Of a stretch of DNA of 64,000 nucleotides, positions 35,135 through 46,760 are shown piece after piece. This DNA comes from Myrica gale. Lineage: Eukaryota; Streptophyta; Magnoliopsida; Fagales; Myricaceae. The notes beneath the pieces are model-generated. The model saw only the letters and a list, made by a program, of their open reading frames with translations. It had not been told where the DNA came from and ran no database searches. Every line of letters begins with the position of its first letter. Position 1 is the first letter of the stretch. The position numbers and the translations under genes were made by a program. The stretch covers positions 2,425,501-2,489,500 of the forward strand of contig OZ005605.1 in NCBI GenBank assembly GCA_963930655.1, written 5' to 3'.

Positions 35135-38100
35135 ATGGATAGAGCTTCCAACCACCAACAAGAAAGAGAGGAAACTCAACACCAACATCAGCAGCTCAAG
35201 CTTTGTCTGCCGTTGGTGAGGCTAAGAAGCCTTGACAACCCGAATCCTTTTTGTGTTTTAAGGTTTTGGATAACGAAGTCTCTTCGAAATTTCAATTACC
35301 GAGTCAGTTTCTCAAAAGGGTTTTGCTTGAGAGGGATTCGGTATGATGGTACGGTGGTGAACAACTCTGCTTTTTGTGCATCGCCTAGTTGTGTAGAAGG
35401 GAAAGCTGTAATGGAGGTTTTGGTTGAAAAGAATAAAGACATTGAAGACGTAAATGAACGCTGCAAAGAAAATGCGGTTCAGATTGAAACATTTGCGGAT
35501 TTGATTGAAGAAGAACGCCGGGAGAGCAGTTCGAGCTCTGATTTTTTGATATCTGAGACGACAGGGCATGAGGAGCAGAGTCAGAGTAGCTCTGAGACAT
35601 ATTCGCCACCTTCATTAGGATGGCCTGTTCAGAAAGCTGAGACGCCCGATTATACCAGTATTAATCGTAATGTACAAGAAGAGAAACCCCGCTTGGATGA
35701 TAAAAAATTGGAGAAACAAAGTACAACAATATCAGGTTTTAACTCTCTTCTCTCTCTCTCTCTCTGGGACACACATTCAGTCACACAGAAATTGCATATA
35801 TGTCGAAAATTTTTGGTTCCACTAATCTGATTTTGGTCATTGGGATTATAGAGATTGAGATGATGAAGGAAAGGTTTTCAAAATTACTGCTTGGAGAAGA
35901 TATGTCAGGTTGTGGAAATGGGGTTTGCACGGCATTGGCTATTTCGAACGCCATTACCAATCTTTGTGGTATGTCATCTTTCTTATTTTTTCTACTTCTT
36001 GCTACATTGATTCGCATTGCATTTAATGGGAAGTGGGTACTGGTTAGAGTAGTACTGCTTCATTGTATTTCCTTCCGATAATTGTTCATTTACCGCTCAA
36101 TTTTATAGCCACTGTATTTGGGCAACTATGGAGGTTGGAACCTCTACCTGCTGAGAAGAAAGCGATGTGGCGACGGGAGATGAATTGCCTACTTTGCGTC
36201 AGTGAGTACATCGTCGAGCTGATACCTACTTGGCAGACATTTCCAGATGGAAGCAAACTCGAGGTACAATCCAATTCCAATGATCGAGTTTTAAAGCAAT
36301 ATGACATTGCTGGACCGCCATCATAGTGCGAGGCAGAATCATTTCTAGGCACTGATTCTAGATGCATGTACAAGTCAGGCTCCTGCTTGATGGGCAAGTC
36401 TGAATTTCCCATAGTAACATAATTGCTCCATCGCTTTTCTGCAAAATATCATTTACAGTGAACATTTATATTGCTTGTACTCAGTTGAATAAGATATATG
36501 GCAGCCATACACCAAGAGGCTGGTTAAAAGTTTGAAATTGCAGAATTTTGGGAATTTTACTGAATGAATTCCATACCATTACTCATGATTTTGCTCTGTT
36601 TCTCCTTTTCTAGCTGCATTGCTAATAGTGGGTGTATTGCTTCAAATGTGGTATTAGTCACAATGGTGAATTAAATGTCCCTGGGATGTTTAAACGAAAT
36701 TGTAACCTGTTCCTTTCTATGAGTAAATTAATCCTTACTTGTTAAATATGTACTGCAGACGAAAGCAGGATGATTTGACTTATTTCCGCTCTTTTCCCTC
36801 ATTCTAATTCAGGTCATGACTTGCAGACCCCGCTCAGATCTATATGTTAATCTTCCAGCCCTTCGTAAATTGGATAACATGCTTCTTGTAAGATTCAACT
36901 GCACTTTTTACTTCGCAAAATGCCTCAAGTTTCAAGACTTCAGTCTGAAATTTGACTCAATGTTGCAGGAAATATTAGAAAGTTTTGTCAATACAGAGTT
37001 CTGGTATATTGACCAAGGGATTCTGGCTCCAGATGCTGATGGGTCATCCTCTTTTCGAAGAGCACTTCAGCGCCAGGAGGAGAAATGGTGGTTGCCTGTG
37101 CCCCGAGTGCCTCCTGGAGGCCTCCACGAAAATTCAAGAAAGCACTTGCAGCATAAGCGTGATTGCACGAATCAAATCTTAAAAGCTGCTATGGCTATAA
37201 ACAGTATTGCTTTGGCTGATATGGAAGTCCCTGAATCGTATTTGGAAGCTCTTCCAAAGGTACAAAAATCTTCGAATATTGTAGTTTTATGATGTTTATA
37301 TATAGAAGAATGGTTGTTGAATGGTTGCTTTAACTTGGTCAGAATGGAAGGGCCAACTTGGGCGATCTCATTTATCGGTATATTTCATCAGATCAGTTTT
37401 CTCCTGAATGTCTACTCGATTGCCTGGATTTATCTTCTGAACATCAAGCTATAGAAATTGCCAACCGCGTGGAGGCCTCAATCTTCGTGTTTCGAAAAAG
37501 AACCAACTCAAAGCTTGCCAATAACACGACCAGATCCAATTCGAAGTCATCATGGGAAATGGTTAAGGAGCTAATGGTTGATGCAGAAAAGAGAGAGTTG
37601 ATTACAGAAAGAGCAGAAAGCCTACTGCTTTGCTTGAAGCAGCGGTTCCCCGGTCTACCACAGACAACCCTAGATATGAGCAAAATCCAATATAACAAGG
37701 TCCATATTTTTTTCTCCAGTTACAAGTTTATGTTACCATTATTGCTTTCTAATTTCAATCTGACAGTCAACTGATAAGATTTATCTGTTATCTAGGATGT
37801 TGGAAAATCAATTCTTGAGAGTTATTCGCGAGTGTTGGAGAGCCTGGCCTTCAATATTGTAGCACGTATCGATGATCTACTATATGTGGATGACTTGAAT
37901 AAGCATTCAGATCCATTCTCGACGCTCTCTAAAGTGGGTGTAATTGCTTCCAAGAGTGTTCCAATAGCATTTTCAGTGCCTGTCTCAAGCACTCCCTATA
38001 AAACAGCTTTCACCACACCAAGCTTTTCACCATCACAGCGAGTTAGCCCCGCAAAGGGAGAAAGATCGCCCTTCATCACTAGCAGAAAGATTCCTCACCG

Positions 38101-38278
38101 TGGGATAGGCGTGAAAAAGGTCCTAACCGATTATCTTAGTACTAACTCGAATATAAGGGACTGTGACAGTTCTGCTGAGAGGTCAGATACAAGATCAAAT
38201 ACAATACGAGAAGCACAAGTGTCTCAAACTGGAATAGACTCTGCTGGCTGTACAAAAGAAGATGTAAGCCCACAGTAA
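35135..38278 (+). CDS. ROPGEF: RopGEF: PRONE-domain guanine nucleotide exchange factor
   Basis: Seven exons: 35135-35735, 35852-35968, 36109-36263, 36813-36887, 36969-37259, 37343-37699 and 37796-38278, all with GT-AG introns and continuous phase; 692 residues. It activates ROP/RAC small GTPases at the plasma membrane, downstream of receptor-like kinases, in polar growth and hormone responses. Residues about 201-570 are the PRONE catalytic domain: [20 protein letters not shown] opening, LEPLPAEKK, and [14 protein letters not shown]. The N-terminal 200 residues are variable and Ser-rich ([20 protein letters not shown]). The C-terminal tail after 575 is Ser/Thr-rich with a basic patch, the usual autoinhibitory, phosphorylated part. 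The overall layout resembles the RopGEF5/7 branch. The start is the ATG at 35135; an ATG at 35121 opens only a short different frame. Confidence 0.93.
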
Positions 38279-38719
38279 ACGACACAAATGTGGAAAAATG
38301 GACCTCGAGTTTAGACTTTTTGAACTCCTCTTCTGTATTTGTATTTCGATAAGCTCTTTCATGTATGGTTTCCATAGAAAACAGGGCATGTATGTGATTG
38401 GGAAGGTTTATCATGCTCTTTAGTACTTGTAACGAGATGTCTAATGATGAGTTTGAACTTTTCTTGTTTCTCATTGGAATTATCAGTTCCACAGTTCTGA
38501 GTCTGTTTCTGACTGAGCAAGCTCGAACCATGTATCTAAACAGGAGATAACAACTGACTAGCTGTTCTTTGGTGATCACGGAGTAAACCAATATAGCTAA
38601 AAGAGATCTTCTAATAATAGTAGTAAGAGAACTACACTTGAAACTGAGGAAAGCCCAACTTATTCTTGTTCCCAAGATCTGGTTTGCCTCGGTATAAGGC
38701 ACTTGTCTCCCAAAATGAA

Positions 38720-39150
38720 CCACATTTTAGAAGTAAATTGACAATTGAAAATAGATGGTCGGCAGATTCTTCATAGCCACCACACAAAACACACTTCATA
38801 GCTTGGATGAGTCACATACCAAGAAGCTTATCCTGGCTCGTAAGACGATTTTTAACAGCAAGCCATAAGATGAATGAATATTTAGGGATGCCTCCCCTGT
38901 CCCAAACTAGCCTATGCCAAGGGACTTCTGGTCTCTTCTCCCTCAACTCCTCATAGGCATATTTGATGGAGGAGAGACCAGAGCTGTTGTATTTCCATGT
39001 TACCGAGTCATTCCTAATGCAAAACCCACCTCTAGCAATTAGTCTCAAGCTGATCTCTGTTCTGCATGAAGTGAGCTGGTTAGTCCAAGCTAGAACTAAT
39101 CTTCTAAAGAATATTCCAGCCACTACTGCTAGCCTTGACATCGCTGCAAG
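38720..39150 (-). mobile_element. LINE fragment, zinc-binding region after reverse transcriptase
   Basis: The minus strand encodes EELREKRPEVPWHRLVWDRG then GIPKYSFILWLAVKNRLTSQ, the zf-RVT region of plant L1-type LINEs. After a stop it continues KCVLCGGYEESADHLF with paired Cys and His ligands. It lies just past the RopGEF 3' end, tail to tail. Probably from the same LINE as 40255-40880, since order and strand agree. Broken and partial. Confidence 0.75.
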
Positions 39151-39214
39151 ATGGGGTATATCTGACTTAGTTTATAGGGGTGTCCGTATAGATTAATGTG
39201 CTGCTGAATGTATA

Positions 39215-39410
39215 TTATAGTTGACTTTAGTCTTGTTGTTTTGTGTATGTTCTTTATAGACCCGAGTTAGTTGTAGCTTTCTGATTTCTAGCTTTGGTGG
39301 GGGGTTCTCATTTCCACTTGGTTTGTAAAGGTCTGAGACCTGTGTTAGGGTTCCTCCCCGTGTTTTTTTGTTCATATCAATACTAGAAATCACTTGCTTA
39401 CCCAAAAAAA
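39215..39410 (+). repeat. Possible LINE/SINE 3' tail with poly(A)
   Basis: T/G-rich non-coding sequence ending CTTGCTTACCCAAAAAAAA, like the 3' end of a plant non-LTR element inserted in plus orientation. No body and no clear target duplication were seen. Confidence 0.35.
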
Positions 39411-39906
39411 ATAGATGAATTATCATAAATATCTCATTCAATCAATCAGCAGAAAGTACTCATAGGGACAACATTAGGTATAGATGTGTACGATGTCACT
39501 TATCCTGGTAACCTGGCATGTTAACACAGAATGGAAGTGCTGTGGAGATAACGTGGGGTTTTGTTTTTCACGTTAGTCATGGAACTTTCGCAGGTCCCTC
39601 ATTGTTTTTACAGACGATATTTGTCGGTCACGTGTGTTCTGGTAACATATAAAACCAGCAAGTTTGGTTTCCATCTTTGTCTTTGATAGCTGTTAAGTTG
39701 TGATCTAGCCAGAAATGAGGCTGCAGTTTGAATTGACTGAAATTGTAAACTAAAACTGTCAAGAGTACTGCCAGAGGGAAAGATCACAGAGAAGGAACTA
39801 CTAAATAGTTATCAGAAATGAGGAGGATATATAAATGGAATCAACCCCCCTGCAACGCAGCAAAAGCCCATAATTCTATATATGCTCAGAATGCAATAAA
39901 AAAAGG

Positions 39907-39971
39907 GGGGCATTCCGAGAATTGAACTCGGGACCTCTCGCACGAGAATCATACCACTAGACCAAATGCCC
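39907..39971 (-). pseudogene. tRNA-Pro pseudogene lacking the anticodon loop
   Basis: Reads GGGCATTTGGTCTAGTGGTA, then TGATTCTCG joined to TGCGAGAGGTC, then CCGAGTTCAATTCTCGGAAT and GCCCC. Acceptor stem (GGGCATT with AATGCCC), D arm with A and B promoter boxes, and T arm are all kept. Against the plant tRNA-Pro(UGG) sequence I know, exactly the seven loop bases CTTTGGG are missing, so there is no anticodon; 65 nt instead of 72. It cannot decode. Confidence 0.85.
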
Positions 39972-40254
39972 ATAGCATAAACAAATTATCATATTTTACA
40001 TTTTGTTTTGGAGCTACTACAATATTTTATTTGAAGTGGATTCGAACTTAAATTCAAACAAGGTTTGGTAAGTGCTTCGCATGTAGAACATTCGCTGGAG
40101 CAAATGCGTTTTGCCCAATATGGCTCCTTTTAACGAAAATTGATTGCTTCGTTATATATATGCATAGTCTCCCTGGTAAAAAAAGGCTAATTAATTAATG
40201 TTAACTTGTAGGTATAGTACTGTTAATTAGTTCAAAATCTGTTATTCCAACTCT

Positions 40255-40880
40255 TCGCACGTGCCAAAATTCTGTCACAAAGAATCTTGCAATCTATATA
40301 TGCTCCTAAGCCGGGTAGAGATTAAGGGCATGACTCCAAGGTGGATGGGAAGCTCTCCAATTGGAAACCCCAAGGTAGAGAAAATCTGCACCCTTATAGC
40401 ATTATTTAGTACCCACAGAAGAATATTTGTCTCTTCCCCAGATTTGAAACCAACCCAGACAAAGACCCAAAATGGTTGAGCCAATCATTGATTAGTGAAA
40501 CAGACCCAATGTTACCTTTGGGGAAAATAAGAAAATCATCTGCAAATCATAAATGTCTTTTTGCACCTCCAGTGAAATTCAAAAGTCGGATTAGTAGCTA
40601 CCTTCATCATAGACCCTGAGAAAATCTCCATGACCTAGGCAAATAGATAAGGAGACATCGGATTCCCCTGACGAAGACCCATTTCCCCTGGAAAAAATCC
40701 ACCCAAGGCACCATTAATTTTTATGGAGATCCAGACCTTCAATATGCATTCTTCTATCCAATGGATAAATGGAGGAGGAAATCCATAAACATCCAGTGCG
40801 TAAATAAAAAATCCCAACGAACATGGACGCATGCCTTCATATACCGAATTAATTTCGTGTTTCATGGTTGCATTTTACGT
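40255..40880 (-). mobile_element. LINE reverse-transcriptase fragment
   Basis: The minus strand encodes ALDVYGFPPPFIHWIEECIL, then FFPGEMGLRQGNPMSPYLFA, then in shifted frames the palm and thumb region, ending LGVMPLISTRL. This is the L1-clade reverse transcriptase. The usual RQGDP is RQGNP. Several frameshifts and stops. Its C-terminal continuation is probably 38720-39150, separated by about 1.1 kb holding the tRNA pseudogene. Confidence 0.8.
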
Positions 40881-41559
40881 GTTCTAAAATTGTGTTTCAT
40901 AGAACTTCATTATGTGCAACTTTAACATATTCAAAATTGTACTTCTGGGATGAACTTCATGAATCAAAATTGTGCAGGGTCTCAAGAGGATCAGGTTGTT
41001 CATGTCTTCGTGTACTCATCTATGATACAAAATGGGACAAATGAGCAAATGGTGGTTTTTGAAAATTTGAAGTGTTGGGTCTTAAGGAGTTCAAGAGGAT
41101 CATGTTGCTCATGTATTTTGAAGTGCAGCTAGCTGTTTCAGTTTTTAGTAATGTAAATATTATCAAACTTTTAATTTCCATTACTGCATAGGTAAGATTT
41201 TGTTAAATCAGAAATCTTGTAATGGAGATTTTACAGATCAGTTAACTCTGTTGTCTTTGTATATATTAAAATGTGTGCTATATACGAATATGAGGCATCA
41301 ATCTTGTCTCTTTGCAGATTTGTACTCCTGAAAATTGTGCAACTGTAAATTTCTCTATTCTCTTGGTGCCCACTTCAGATAAATCAGTATATTGATATTG
41401 GGCTCAATGGATTTTTTTTTTTAAAATTGAACAATAAGATAGAATATGATTATGATCAAGAACGTAGACAAACATAACTAAACTTTTGTAGAACATCAAT
41501 TCTTGTACATTAAACGAGTACAAAAAAAAAATACTACTGCGACTACCATTACCGGTGGA

Positions 41560-42024
41560 CAAATTCCATTTGTCACGATTCTCTCACGTTGCAGAAGCTT
41601 GCCCAACGTCTATAAACCACTCCAGGAAACCTTTTTTGCAGTCAACAATGTCCATTCCCCACGGACTACAAATGTCAGCATGTGTTTAGCTAGGAAGCCA
41701 GTCGGTGATAGGGGAGCAAAACTGTGAACAGCTGGCGTCTTGATTTCGTTGGCGAGAATTGGTTCCTGTGCGTCATTGGCGCATAGCATCGGCGACCAGC
41801 CCATCCGAAACGAAGGGCCCTTCATCGACGACAACTCAAAATGTCTCCCAACGCCAACCATGGTAGACGTAGTCACCCATCGCCGACGGTGAATAACAAT
41901 CGGCAAAGAACAAAAATGGCGACATGGCAACAAGCGAAGCTTCAAAGTTTTTGTGGCTGAACAGCTTCTGCAACGAATTTCTCTACTTCCGCCCACGGAC
42001 TCCACAGTGGATGGAGCCCTATTT
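41560..42024. repeat. Diverged CACTA right-end relative
   Basis: Ends ATTTTCTTTTAGTATGG, a decayed form of the TTTTCTTGTAGTG end of the element at 43037-47795. The stretch 41780-41990 matches, inverted, 57190-57400 (TTGAGTTGTCGTCGATGAAG, CCATGGTTGGCGT). It belongs to the same family as both. No left end was found. Confidence 0.55.
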
Positions 42025-42779
42025 TCTTTTAGTATGGGTTATTTGAAGATGTTTTCTTAGCTGTTAGCTTGTACTCTTGAATATAGAATTAGTCGACTTT
42101 TCCTATCGTTTCTGCCTGTAAATGTACCACACTTTGAGCTAACCATACATGTTATTGGTGTATAATACTGTCATTTACAAGATATTTCACATTAGGTGTC
42201 AAAAAAATTTGTCACCCAAAATGATAATATTGTCAGCAAAGGTTTTGGGGTCAAATTTGAGGGTTAAGTACCTATTTCCATCGTCACTAGGTTTTGACCC
42301 CTTTAACAAATCGTCTTTTGATTTCAAATTAATCACAGAGGTCCGTAAGTTTATAATTTTTGTCAAAGACTAGAAAAATAGAGAAAGTTGGTAAAGAAAA
42401 TTAAAGTAGCCTAAATGAAGAAGAAAGGATATGGAGTTCAAATTAAATAGAAAAATAAGAAAAAAGTTGGTGAAGAGAAGAGTAGAAGTAAGCTAAATGA
42501 AGAAACAGACATGTGATATGTTTAGAAAAAGAAATTTTTGGGATTTAAAAAGTTAGAAGTCCAATATTCTTCTTTGAAATTTTAAATTGAAAATCCGTTG
42601 AAATTTTGAATTATGCCTAAAATGATTTTGAGACTTAATTTTTCTTTTATTAAGGTAAAATAATGCATATTATAAATTGGGGGACTAAAGGGCTGTCTAA
42701 GCTATGAGATGCCCTTCTGAAAAAAGAAGAAGCTATGAGATGCCCTAAATGGCGGTCACAGTATGTTCATTGATCGCGC

Positions 42780-43036
42780 GCTGCTTCCCCCAAGTTAATG
42801 TTCTCCGCTCCCAGCCTCCCACCCCATTATAAACATAGATGCCTTGGGCGTATGCACGGCCAGTAGTGTACTTGGCTGGGTGCCTTGATCCATAGTTAAT
42901 CTGGGGGCCGGCTTGTTGAGATCCGAAGATAAATATTTAATTGATCCAGACCGGACCAATTCAAAAATGATAAAACCATTGGCTTAATCGAACCCTATGG
43001 CCTATAGTATACGTAGTAATGTCCCGCGAGAAGTAA
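42780..43036. repeat. 3' flank of patatin block, copy A
   Basis: Matches 61255-61470 downstream of the intact patatin gene (GGGGGCCGGCTTGTT, TAATCGAACCCTAT, ACGTAGTAAT). In copy B this runs straight on to the gene end. Here it is cut by the CACTA element and a TRIM and resumes at about 48202. Confidence 0.8.
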
Positions 43037-43866
43037 CACTACAAGAAATATGCGCTTCTGCCACCGCATTTTTAAGTTCCACTTTCTCACGTCGTTAAAG
43101 CCCACTCTTTGTCCACGACTTAGAAAATTTTCGTCGCGTTTTGTTAAAAAATTATTACCGTGTATTGACCACGGTATGCTCGTCGGCTAAACAGAGAAGA
43201 CACGGATAAAACAGAAAAGGCGCGAATGCAAAATTTGAACCCATTTTTTTCTGCTCCTCTCATTTCGTCCCTCTATTTCTCCCTTTCATTCAGAAGCATA
43301 ACCGACTTGCACCTTCTTCTCCTTCACAACATTTGTTGGTATCTCCTCTTCAGCACCCCCGCTTGTAAACAAATTTATTTCTCTGTTCCATCTCTGTTCT
43401 GTTATCTTCTCTTTCTCTTTTTAGGTTTCCTCTTATTATCCTTTCCAAAAATCGTTGTCATTCTCTCCTACCGAGAGTTGATTGGTGCCATGACATAGAA
43501 GCTAAGAGAGTGTATGTCATTTTGCAATTCTACAGGCATCTCTAAATTTCTATTTCCCTGTTTTGAAGACAAAAGGGACTAAAGTACATGTTTTGCTGTT
43601 GTAGGAAGACAATGAGTTGCTGCTTTGAAGACAAAAGGGACTACAGGTATGTTATCTTGATTCATGTTGAACTTCATTTTTTTTAGTAAATTTAATTAGA
43701 TGCTTTGGAAACATGGATTTTCGGGTTATAATGCTATGAGCACAGCAGCCGATCCCACTGGTCTGTTTATCTGATCTATAATAGATTCATTCTAATATGT
43801 CCTCGAACAGGATGTGCAAAGAATTTCACTGAGAGATAGACTGTGGTCGTTTCATAATACAACATA

Positions 43867-44028
43867 CACTGTGTCGTGGTGAAGGGGGAGAATTTGTTGA
43901 ATGGGGAATGCACAAGAAGCAAATTATGGTTAGTGGACCTAGCAGGAAGTGAGAGAATCGCCAGGACAGAAGTGCAAGGTGAACGACTCAAGGAAACCCA
44001 GAATATTAATAGATCTCTTTCTGCGCTT
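43867..44028 (+). pseudogene. Captured kinesin-14 motor exon, copy 1
   Basis: Encodes [20 protein letters not shown] then [20 protein letters not shown] and [14 protein letters not shown]. It holds the switch II motif DLAGSE and the following loop and helix of the kinesin motor, closest to plant KIN-14 proteins (minus-end directed microtubule motors). The ATP-binding P-loop and the rest of the motor are absent, so it cannot encode a motor. It lies inside the Pack-CACTA element. Confidence 0.88.
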
Positions 44029-44397
44029 GATTCTTATTTTTCTTCTCTTTGTTAGTGTTTGTCTACTTTGACTATCGTTGAAGTTTTAAACTACTTTGAC
44101 ATCCTTTTTCACCTTCAGTACATTGAAATAACCGGCCTCTGTTGTTTATTGAAATATATTTGCTCACAAAAAAGGAATCTAAATCATTAATAACTTTAAT
44201 TGGTGGAGTTGAAGTTACACTTTTAACTTTTAACTGTTCTTACTATGTTTTGCTCTGTTTCCTCTTTAGCATTTTCTCTGAAATTGTGCTTTGTTCTCTG
44301 CTTTTGCTTTTGGTGGGTTTCAATATAATTTTGAAGGGAGATATTATTTGGTGAGATTCATAAAGACGATACAAAAAGCATGCTCATATACGCATTG

Positions 44398-44722
44398 GAC
44401 CTTGGTGTTGGAGGCTTCAGTATGGGTGCAGCTACTGCACTATACTCTGCAACCTGCTTTACTGCAGGAAAATATGGGAATGGCAATCCATATCTACCCA
44501 ATTTAAGTGTTGTTGTTGGACTAAGTGGCTGGCTTCCCTGTGCAAAGTTTGCATTCTTCTAATCTGCCCGACCTATTCATCTCAACTTTGCTTTGTTTAT
44601 TTTTGCTACTAAGATTGATACCTATGGTTATGAGTTATATTCTTTACAGGTCCTTGGCTAACAAGTTGGAAGGGGTAGGTGAAGCTACAAGGCGTGTTGT
44701 GTCCTTGCCCATTTTGACTTGA
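44398..44722 (+). pseudogene. Captured acyl-protein thioesterase exons, copy 1
   Basis: First part (44398-about 44546) encodes DLGVGGFSMGAATALYSATC then YGNGNPYLPNLSVVVGLSGW, with the GFSMG nucleophile elbow of the alpha/beta-hydrolase acyl-protein thioesterases, which remove palmitate from proteins. After about 100 bp of intron, acceptor TTTACAG leads to RSLANKLEGVGEATRRVVSL then PILT and a stop, where the family usually continues LCHG. Catalytic Asp and His are not present. A fragment with one intron kept, so captured from genomic DNA, not mRNA. Confidence 0.88.
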
Positions 44723-45904
44723 TACAGTTGAGTCTAGTTTAGCCGTTTAGTTAATGCTCCTTTTTAGCTGTTTAGTTAATGTTCCTACTATTCATAGCAA
44801 TGCCGATAAACATTGCAAATTATAGTAGCTTTCCTGATCAACTACTCTCATCTCGATGTGTTTACCATCTCAATATTTCCTATATTTACATCCAAAGAGT
44901 TGATAAATGGAGAAATATATACAATTGTTGTGTGGTAACATATTTTTTTTATTTATACAGGAATATTCTCAAGCACTTGATGTGCACCAAAAGTTTGGAA
45001 GGAATACAATAACAATCGGTTATAGAGAGCCCATAAAAATACAGCACACAAATACATAACATCCTAACACTAAGTGAAGCAAATTGGCGGCATGGTGGCT
45101 TGAAGGATGCTTGAGCTGTAGCTGACTTGTAGGATACTTGCTGAGTTGAGTGAAGCAAATTGGCGGCATGGTGGCTTACGAGTGAGCTGTTTGTGAAGGA
45201 ACTGGATGATTATGTTAGCCTTATGCAGCTCATGATTTCAGTAGACATTTAATATGTATATTTGTCCATGTAAACATGTCTACAAATTTTGCTCCTCTCA
45301 TTTCGTCCCTCTATTTCTCCCTTTCATTCAGAAGCATAACCGACTTGCACCTTCTTCTCCTTCACAACATTTGTTGGTATCTCCTCTTCAGCACCCCCGC
45401 TTGTAAACAAATTTATTTCTCTGTTCCATCTCTGTTCTGTTATCTTCTCTTTCTCTTTTTAGGTTTCCTCTTATTATCCTTTCCAAAAATCGTTGTCATT
45501 CTCTCCTACCGAGAGTTGATTGGTGCCATGACATAGAAGCTAAGAGAGTGTATGTCATTTTGCAATTCTACAGGCATCTCTAAATTTCTATTTCCCTGTT
45601 TTGAAGACAAAAGGGACTAAAGTACATGTTTTGCTGTTGTAGGAAGACAATGAGTTGCTGCTTTGAAGACAAAAGGGACTACAGGTATGTTATCTTGATT
45701 CATGTTGAACTTCATTTTTTTTAGTAAATTTAATTAGATGCTTTGGAAACATGGATTTTCGGGTTATAATGCTATGAGCACAGCAGCCGATCCCACTGGT
45801 CTGTTTATCTGATCTATAATAGATTCATTCTAATATGTCCTCGAACAGGATGTGCAAAGAATTTCACTGAGAGATAGACTGTGGTCGTTTCATAATACAA
45901 CATA

Positions 45905-46066
45905 CACTGTGTCGTGGTGAAGGGGGAGAATTTGTTGAATGGGGAATGCACAAGAAGCAAATTATGGTTAGTGGACCTAGCAGGAAGTGAGAGAATCGCC
46001 AGGACAGAAGTGCAAGGTGAACGACTCAAGGAAACCCAGAATATTAATAGATCTCTTTCTGCGCTT
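45905..46066 (+). pseudogene. Captured kinesin-14 motor exon, copy 2
   Basis: Identical in reading to 43867-44028, including [20 protein letters not shown]. It differs only in position. Confidence 0.88.
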
Positions 46067-46435
46067 GATTCTTATTTTTCTTCTCTTTGTTAGTGTTTGT
46101 CTACTTTGACTATCGTTGAAGTTTTAAACTACTTTGACATCCTTTTTCACCTTCAGTACATTGAAATAACCGGCCTCTGTTGTTTATTGAAATATATTTG
46201 CTCACAAAAAAGGAATCTAAATCATTAATAACTTTAATTGGTGGAGTTGAAGTTACACTTTTAACTTTTAACTGTTCTTACTATGTTTTGCTCTGTTTCC
46301 TCTTTAGCATTTTCTCTGAAATTGTGCTTTGTTCTCTGCTTTTGCTTTTGGTGGGTTTCAATATAATTTTGAAGGGAGATATTATTTGGTGAGATTCATA
46401 AAGACGATACAAAAAGCATGCTCATATACGCATTG

Positions 46436-46760
46436 GACCTTGGTGTTGGAGGCTTCAGTATGGGTGCAGCTACTGCACTATACTCTGCAACCTGCTTTAC
46501 TGCAGGAAAATATGGGAATGGCAATCCATATCTACCCAATTTAAGTGTTGTTGTTGGACTAAGTGGCTGGCTTCCCTGTGCAAAGTTTGCATTCTTCTAA
46601 TCTGCCCGACCTATTCATCTCAACTTTGCTTTGTTTATTTTTGCTACTAAGATTGATACCTATGGTTATGAGTTATATTCTTTACAGGTCCTTGGCTAAC
46701 AAGTTGGAAGGGGTAGGTGAAGCTACAAGGCGTGTTGTGTCCTTGCCCATTTTGACTTGA
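46436..46760 (+). pseudogene. Captured acyl-protein thioesterase exons, copy 2
   Basis: Identical in reading to 44398-44722, with the same kept intron and the same terminal stop after SLPILT. Confidence 0.88.

Larger units (their letters stand above)
43253..45290. repeat. Tandem cargo unit 1 (2038 bp)
   Basis: Runs from GCTCCTCTCATTTCGTCC to CATGTCTACAAATTTT. By eye I find no difference from unit 2. All open frames in it recur unchanged exactly 2038 bp on. Internal short repeats include a doubled TTGAAGACAAAAGGGACTA (about 43560 and 43625) and a doubled GTGAAGCAAATTGGCGGCAT (about 45073 and 45150). Confidence 0.95.

Noticed and set aside
38142-38723. 193-codon minus-strand open frame over the RopGEF 3' end
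   Set aside because: It lies antisense to the last RopGEF exon and its 3' untranslated region. The composition is that of a shadow frame.
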